From NCBI GenBank assembly GCA_902476645.1, contig CABSEG010000111.1, forward strand, positions 1 to 5,058: a DNA stretch of 5,058 nucleotides. Direction: 5' to 3'. A program made the translations under genes and the position numbers. This stretch comes from an uncultured Lachnospiraceae bacterium (lineage in GTDB: Bacteria > Bacillota > Clostridia > Lachnospirales > Lachnospiraceae). Below the pieces are notes generated by a model. The model did not search any database. It had not been told where the DNA came from and was given only the letters and a program-made list of their open reading frames with translations. Positions 5,037 through 5,058 of the stretch are shown here, one piece after another (the stretch's first letter is position 1; each line of letters starts with the position of its first letter).

Positions 5037-5058
5037 ATGGCTGCAAAATCAGCAAATT
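5037..5058 (+). CDS. Start of a gene, probably a RelB/DinJ-family antitoxin (cut by window edge)
   Basis: Only seven codons are visible, reading MAAKSAN before the sequence ends. The start is well supported: AAGGAG at 5022-5027 lies nine bases upstream and a promoter with a perfect TATAAT lies 41 bases upstream. The residues match the way many RelB/DinJ antitoxins of gut Firmicutes begin (MA-K-AN, then typically LYARIEP), where the N-terminus forms the DNA-binding ribbon-helix-helix strand. Seven residues cannot prove a family, so this rests on recognition plus context: a PIN-toxin fragment lies on the other strand 200 bases away. If correct, a toxin gene should follow immediately beyond the window and the pair would repress its own promoter. 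Confidence 0.45.

Noticed and set aside
1..5058. CRISPR array, tRNA, rRNA, insertion sequence or attachment site
   Set aside because: No regularly spaced repeats, cloverleaf, rRNA-like segment, transposase or terminal inverted repeats were seen on either strand.

Overview
The window looks like a piece of a Firmicutes genome, most likely a gut Clostridia/Lachnospiraceae-type bacterium. That is inferred from strong GGAGG-type ribosome binding sites, AT-rich intergenic DNA with sigma-A-like promoters, and the character of the proteins. No sequence search could be run, so the taxonomic call is an inference.

Positions 1-4280 hold a tightly packed operon read on the minus strand, in this order: ssb (single-stranded DNA-binding protein, 4280-3690), a small two-helix membrane protein with a very basic tail (3672-3280), a RecD2-type DNA helicase (3283-1061, overlapping its neighbour by ATGA), and an AAA+ ATPase (991 to beyond the window edge, cut just after its Walker A motif). 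SSB, a RecD-like helicase and an AAA+ ATPase together suggest a DNA-processing module, of the sort carried by integrative conjugative elements, plasmids or phages. No integrase, relaxase or transfer gene is in view, so the element type is not settled.

Positions 4281-4682 carry no convincing protein gene but are rich in signals, all reading toward ssb: a near-consensus promoter (4623-4595), a structured RNA of about 140 nt with three small hairpins, a strong intrinsic terminator (4486-4445), and then a leader with repeated Shine-Dalgarno-like sequences and a bulged hairpin just before ssb. Together they may form a conditional-termination (attenuation) leader for the ssb operon, or a stand-alone small RNA that insulates the operon.

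Positions 4683-5058 look like toxin-antitoxin territory. A 49-codon minus-strand ORF with its own good ribosome binding site matches only the C-terminal part of a PIN-domain nuclease, so it is probably a relic. Its promoter holds a 12-bp palindrome (4861-4872). Diverging from it, a well-formed promoter and ribosome binding site on the plus strand lead into a gene of which only seven codons (MAAKSAN) are visible; these resemble the start of RelB/DinJ-family antitoxins.
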